Of a DNA stretch of 64,000 nucleotides, positions 63,815-64,000 are shown one piece after another. The position numbers and the translations under genes were made by a program. Origin of the DNA: Heligmosomoides polygyrus polygyrus (taxonomy: Eukaryota; Nematoda; Chromadorea; Rhabditida; Heligmosomidae). The notes below the pieces were generated by a model, which saw nothing but the letters and a program-made list of their open reading frames with translations, did not search any database and had not been told where the DNA came from. The stretch is taken from the NCBI GenBank assembly GCA_947396885.1, contig OX377202.1, forward strand, positions 7,936,001 to 8,000,000, written 5' to 3'. How positions within the stretch are numbered: the first letter of the stretch is position 1; every line of letters begins with the position of its first letter.

Positions 63815-64000
63815 GGGACCACTAATGGTGGAGCGGTGAAGGATGGTGGTCCAGTAAGGAGGAACCGGTAAAGGATTGACCAATAAAGGGGGACCAATGA
63901 AGAGGGGCCCAGTAAAGGGGGTCCCGGTGAAGGTGGGACAAGCAATGTGGACCGGTAAAGGGGGCGGGTCCAGTGAAGGGAGCGGGGACCGGTGAGAATG
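63815..64000. repeat. Short G-rich minisatellite at the right edge
   Basis: Degenerate units of about 13-17 nt (GGACCGGTAAAGGGG, GGTGAAGGTGGGACC). It runs off the window. Pro-rich minus ORFs here are products of the repeat. Confidence 0.75.

Noticed and set aside
63706..63945. Pro-rich minus-strand ORF
   Set aside because: Entirely within two minisatellites whose unit lengths are not multiples of three.

Overview
The window looks like nematode nuclear DNA, probably from a rhabditine/strongylid-type worm. This is inferred from tiny exons (70-270 nt) with strict GT..AG borders, several introns of only 44-60 nt beside introns of several kb, and a dense load of small DNA transposons, SINEs and decayed LINEs. 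There is no bacterial-style operon, rRNA, CRISPR array or convincing functional tRNA.

Region 1 (about 60-32,000, minus strand, possibly starting at 36,585) is one large gene. Splicing the coding islands by hand gives a UBR3-type E3 ubiquitin ligase: 30 exons and about 1,318 codons. The protein runs from an N-terminal helical part through a complete UBR zinc box (exons 3-5), a long helical body, a basic coiled segment and the first Cys pair of the RING domain. The gene then leaves the window on the left, so the rest of the RING and the C-terminus are not visible. Reading phases agree at every junction but one (exon 20 to 21). About 12% of the span is coding. The introns hold foldback transposons, tRNA-derived SINEs, a dead mariner, a CR1/jockey-like LINE, hAT-like short elements and a GAT/GAA microsatellite.

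Region 2 (32-53.5 kb) has no gene I can name. It is a transposon graveyard: hAT-like foldbacks with internal tandem repeats, a mariner-like foldback, repeated GGGGCCGGATTCATCAA-type palindromic elements, a group of palindromic MITEs flanked by TTA/TAA, a very GC-rich nested palindrome at 44.5-45 kb, an RTE-like LINE 3' end, and one GC3-rich open frame near 49 kb.

Region 3 (53.5-62.5 kb, plus strand) holds a second multi-exon gene. Seven exons in compatible phases encode a putative membrane protein of about 325 residues with a Ser/acid-rich tail and a basic C-terminal segment; I do not recognise the family. Its introns contain another LINE and nested MITEs. At 62.77-62.97 kb a short minus-strand ORF with strong third-position GC bias faces it tail to tail. 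The right edge (63.5-64 kb) consists of two minisatellites.

Comparisons with human UBR3 and with transposon families are from memory; no search was run.
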